DNA of 44,002 nucleotides from Spirochaetota bacterium (GTDB lineage Bacteria; Spirochaetota; B62-G9; DRHN01), in contig JAFGTF010000053.1 in assembly GCA_016934265.1 (NCBI GenBank), positions 1 through 44,002 on the forward strand. The letters are read 5' to 3'. Within the stretch, counting starts at the first letter, position 1, and each line of letters begins with the position of its first letter. Below the pieces are notes generated by a model. The model did not search any database, was not told the origin of the DNA, and was given only the letters and a program-made list of their open reading frames with translations. Below, piece by piece: positions 41,720-44,002 of the stretch. A program made the translations under genes and the position numbers.

Positions 41720-43357
41720 TCACACGGCACGGATCAGGACAAGTACGAACAACCCGGCCGCAATACCGTAAACCGCCGCGGGGATCACGTTTTTTTTGAT
41801 TATCATGCCTCCTCCCGCGCCGGCGATGCCCACGGTGGCCGATACGGCGACGATATTATTGATACAGATCATGTTCCCGATACCGCCTCCCACCACCTGC
41901 AGCGTTATTATCGGAATTTCAGGCAGGCCGAGAAGGGACGCCGTCTCGAACTGCAGGGAGGAGAAAAGGATGTTCGAAACCGTATTTGAGCCCGATATGA
42001 ACGCACCCAGGATACCGATAAAGGGGGCGACGAAGACGTAAAACCGCCCCGCGCCCTTCACGAGGGCCTTCGCCATAACGGTGATCATGGAAGGCAGGCC
42101 GCTGCCGTTCATATGAGAGTGCAGCATCACCTGAACCATCGCGAACCCGGCGAATAGGGCGAGCGCACCGCTCGATATCTGTCGCAAGGAAAAAGACCAG
42201 GCCTTCCGGATCTGAGCGGGGGACTGCCGGTGAACGAGGTGAGTGATCAGTGCAACAAAAATAAAGGGGAATATCCCGGGGAGGTAGGCCCATCGAAGGG
42301 TGTACGTCTCGCTGACGCCGAGCCCGACCGCAATATCTATACCAGCATTCGAGAGGAATCCCTTTATCCCGAGGGAGGGAATACGGGTGACGACGAGAAG
42401 CAGCGCAATAGCGACGTAGGGAGCCCAGGCGAGCGGCAACGGCATCGAGACGTTCTCCCCGAGCGAGGGTTGTACGGACGCACGCCAATTCTTATCCCAT
42501 ACCTCCGGCGGCGGAAAGTCCCACGGCGTTTTCGGCACGAGAAACCCTCTCTTCGCGGCGACGATGAGCACACAGAGCCCGACGATGCCCCCTATGATGG
42601 ACGGTAGTTCCGGCCCCAAAAGCACCGCTGCGATATAATAGGGAACGCAAAAACAGACTCCGGCGAAGATGGCGAACGGCGCGGCCTGGAGGGTCGCCCG
42701 CAGCGGCCTGCCCTTGCCGAATGTCCCGGTCAATATCAGTACTGCCATGAGAGGCACGAACGACCCGACGACGGCGTGCGTGAGGGCCGAGTACCTCGTC
42801 AGCATCTCGGTAAAAACAACGGGAGATATCCCCCGCGCCGCGAGGACCGGCTCGAGAGTGTTTACCGCACCGTATATGGGTGTGCCGACGGCACCGAAAG
42901 CCACGGGGGTCGAGTTCATGATGAGAGCGACCATCGCCGCCGCCAGGGGGGGGAATCCGAGACCGACGAGAAGGGGCGCCGCGAGCGCGGCGGGGGTCCC
43001 GAAACCGGACGCTCCCTCTATAAAGGCCCCGAACATCCACGCGATGATAACCGCCTGTATGCGCCTGTCCTCCGTTATGTTGCTGAATCCATGCTTGATG
43101 GACGCCATCGCGCCGGACTGTATCAGAGTATTGAGGATCACTATCGCGCCGAAGATGATTATGATGATATCGAGCGCTTTCAGCAATCCGTACACGGAGT
43201 ATCCGAGCGCAGCGAGCGGATTCATCTTCCAGAAGAACAGGGATATGACGACCGTGCTCACCCAACCGATTGCAAGCGCGCGCACGGAGCCCCAGTTGAG
43301 CACAACCATGAGGACTACTACGAGGATGATCGGTAAAAACGCTAACAGGACGCTCAT
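41720..43357 (-). CDS. lctP: L-lactate permease family transporter
   Basis: 545 aa from the ATG at 43357 ([10 protein letters not shown]), preferred to the in-frame ATG at 43417 because the extra 20 residues are hydrophilic and unlike the family. It is an inner-membrane protein with about 12-14 hydrophobic helices, family LctP/Lld[54 protein letters not shown] and [13 protein letters not shown] are all typical. It would import lactate or glycolate with protons. It is convergent with the TIR gene with only 20 bp between stops and no visible terminator. No lactate dehydrogenase gene is in the window. Confidence 0.92.
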   Translation of the reverse strand: MSVLLAFLPIILVVVLMVVLNWGSVRALAIGWVSTVVISLFFWKMNPLAALGYSVYGLLKALDIIIIIFGAIVILNTLIQSGAMASIKHGFSNITEDRRIQAVIIAWMFGAFIEGASGFGTPAALAAPLLVGLGFPPLAAAMVALIMNSTPVAFGAVGTPIYGAVNTLEPVLAARGISPVVFTEMLTRYSALTHAVVGSFVPLMAVLILTGTFGKGRPLRATLQAAPFAIFAGVCFCVPYYIAAVLLGPELPSIIGGIVGLCVLIVAAKRGFLVPKTPWDFPPPEVWDKNWRASVQPSLGENVSMPLPLAWAPYVAIALLLVVTRIPSLGIKGFLSNAGIDIAVGLGVSETYTLRWAYLPGIFPFIFVALITHLVHRQSPAQIRKAWSFSLRQISSGALALFAGFAMVQVMLHSHMNGSGLPSMITVMAKALVKGAGRFYVFVAPFIGILGAFISGSNTVSNILFSSLQFETASLLGLPEIPIITLQVVGGGIGNMICINNIVAVSATVGIAGAGGGMIIKKNVIPAAVYGIAAGLFVLVLIRAV

Positions 43358-43456
43358 ACGAACGGATATCCACTCACGTGTTCGCCGCCGGGGGCACCCT
43401 GCGAGTAATCCGGCCAAGCCGCTTCACCGGTTGAGAACGGCGCAGAACCCGCACTG

Positions 43457-44002
43457 TCATTTTTTCGTCCACAGGTGACACCGCACGAAATGGTCGGGCT
43501 CGTATTCGTTCATCTTGGGATCGATTTTATCGCAGATATCCATCCGCTCCGGACAGCGCATGTGAAAGCTGCATCCAGGCGGTATGTTGACCGGAGAGGG
43601 GATCTCCCCTTCGGATTCTATCTTCTTCGGCTTCAGCTCCTCCTCCGCGTCCGTTACCACCGGAATTGAGGAAAGAAGCATCCGCGTGTACGGGTGCAGC
43701 GGCTTCGAAAAGAACCGTACCGTCGGGGCGACTTCACAGATCTTGCCGAGGTACATGATGGCGACCCTGGTCGCCATATTCCGCATGAGACTGAGATCGT
43801 GGGTAATGAACAGGTAGGTGAGGTTGAACTCCCTCTGGAGTCCTAAAAGCAGGTTGATTATCTTGGCCTGGACCGACACGTCGAGCGCCGAGGTCGGCTC
43901 GTCGAGTACGACGAAGGAGGGATTCGTTGCAAGCGCCCGTGCGATTGAGACCATCTGCCGTTCGCCGCCGCCTATCGCCTGCGGGTATTTGTACATGAAA
44001 TC
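43457..44002 (-). CDS. Oligopeptide/dipeptide ABC ATPase, C-terminal part (OppF/DppF-like)
   Basis: The last 181 residues; the N-terminal half with Walker A lies beyond the window. Present are the signature region, Walker B VVLDEPTSALDVSVQAKI, the H-loop FITHDLSLMRN, and the oligopeptide-transporter C-terminal domain with HPYTRMLLSSIP and the PPGCSFHMRCPERMDIC motif, whose Cys residues bind an iron-sulfur cluster in some relatives. The signature reads AIGGGERQMV instead of LSGGQRQRV. It would energise peptide import. The rest of the operon should lie just past position 44002. Confidence 0.9.
   Translation of the reverse strand, partial: DFMYKYPQAIGGGERQMVSIARALATNPSFVVLDEPTSALDVSVQAKIINLLLGLQREFNLTYLFITHDLSLMRNMATRVAIMYLGKICEVAPTVRFFSKPLHPYTRMLLSSIPVVTDAEEELKPKKIESEGEIPSPVNIPPGCSFHMRCPERMDICDKIDPKMNEYEPDHFVRCHLWTKK

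Noticed and set aside
42492-43373. Overlapping long frames on both strands inside the lactate permease gene
   Set aside because: Arg/Gly/His-rich products typical of wrong frames in G+C-rich coding DNA.
1-44002. CRISPR arrays, tRNA or rRNA genes
   Set aside because: No regularly spaced direct repeats and no cloverleaf or rRNA-like sequence were noticed on reading; a covariance-model scan would be decisive.

Overview
The window looks like a chromosomal segment of a Gram-negative, motile or chemotaxis-capable bacterium, most likely a free-living spirochaete (phylum Spirochaetota). This placement is inference. It rests on a periplasmic sugar-binding protein whose leader ends in an Ala-Ser-Gly-Glu type motif common in spirochaetes, the TIGR03545/TIGR03546 outer-membrane-lineage gene pair, integron-type attC sites of the kind known from Treponema denticola, a DUF3467 protein and an MttB-family methyltransferase. 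No rRNA, tRNA or CRISPR array was seen. Composition is mosaic: roughly the first 24 kb is A+T-richer and the remainder G+C-richer.

Region 1 (1-5.2 kb) reads as the start of an integron cassette array. It has a strong promoter-like TTGACA-N17-TAAACT, an attI-like GTTAGAT core, then cassettes for an Mrr-type restriction endonuclease, an unknown exported protein and an exported alpha/beta hydrolase, each ended by an attC-like site. A truncated ORF6N gene, a transglutaminase-like gene and a decayed IS1182-type transposase follow. Region 2 (5.4-15 kb) holds a cupin, a GrpB-family protein, an unusual GNAT acetyltransferase-deacetylase fusion, and a signalling pair: a CheB-CheR-PAS protein followed by a PAS-GAF-PAS hybrid histidine kinase with a receiver domain.

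Region 3 (15.1-23.9 kb) is a sugar operon on the minus strand. It carries a YtfQ/YtfR/YtfT/YjfF-type (galactofuranose-type) ABC importer, a beta-propeller glycosidase and an aldose 1-epimerase, with a divergent ROK repressor and a palindromic candidate operator between. Together they would free, import, epimerise and regulate use of a galactose-type sugar. Region 4 (24-29.6 kb) has a cupin, a cysteine-synthase-like enzyme, an Asp/Glu-type racemase, a DUF3467 protein, a hotdog thioesterase broken by a frameshift in an A9 tract, and an ABC-2 exporter whose promoter implies a leaderless transcript.

Region 5 (29.7-38.1 kb, minus strand) is a closely packed run: radical SAM/B12-type protein, exported metallo-beta-lactamase-fold protein, MttB-family methyltransferase, TIGR03546, TIGR03545, a LolA-like protein and a geranylgeranyl-reductase-family flavoprotein. 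This suggests envelope or isoprenoid/lipid work.

Region 6 (38.2-41.7 kb) is the most interesting. Next to a transposase relic, a near-consensus promoter drives a two-gene operon. The first gene encodes TRAFs-binding-type TPR repeats, a SLOG-like Rossmann domain and a class III nucleotidyl cyclase whose two base-selecting positions are non-canonical. The second encodes a TIR domain on a long histone-H1-like Lys/Ala tail. It resembles a cyclic-nucleotide/TIR immune system but does not match canonical Pycsar architecture. Region 7 (41.7-44 kb, minus strand) has an L-lactate-permease-family transporter and the C-terminal part of an oligopeptide ABC ATPase cut by the window edge.
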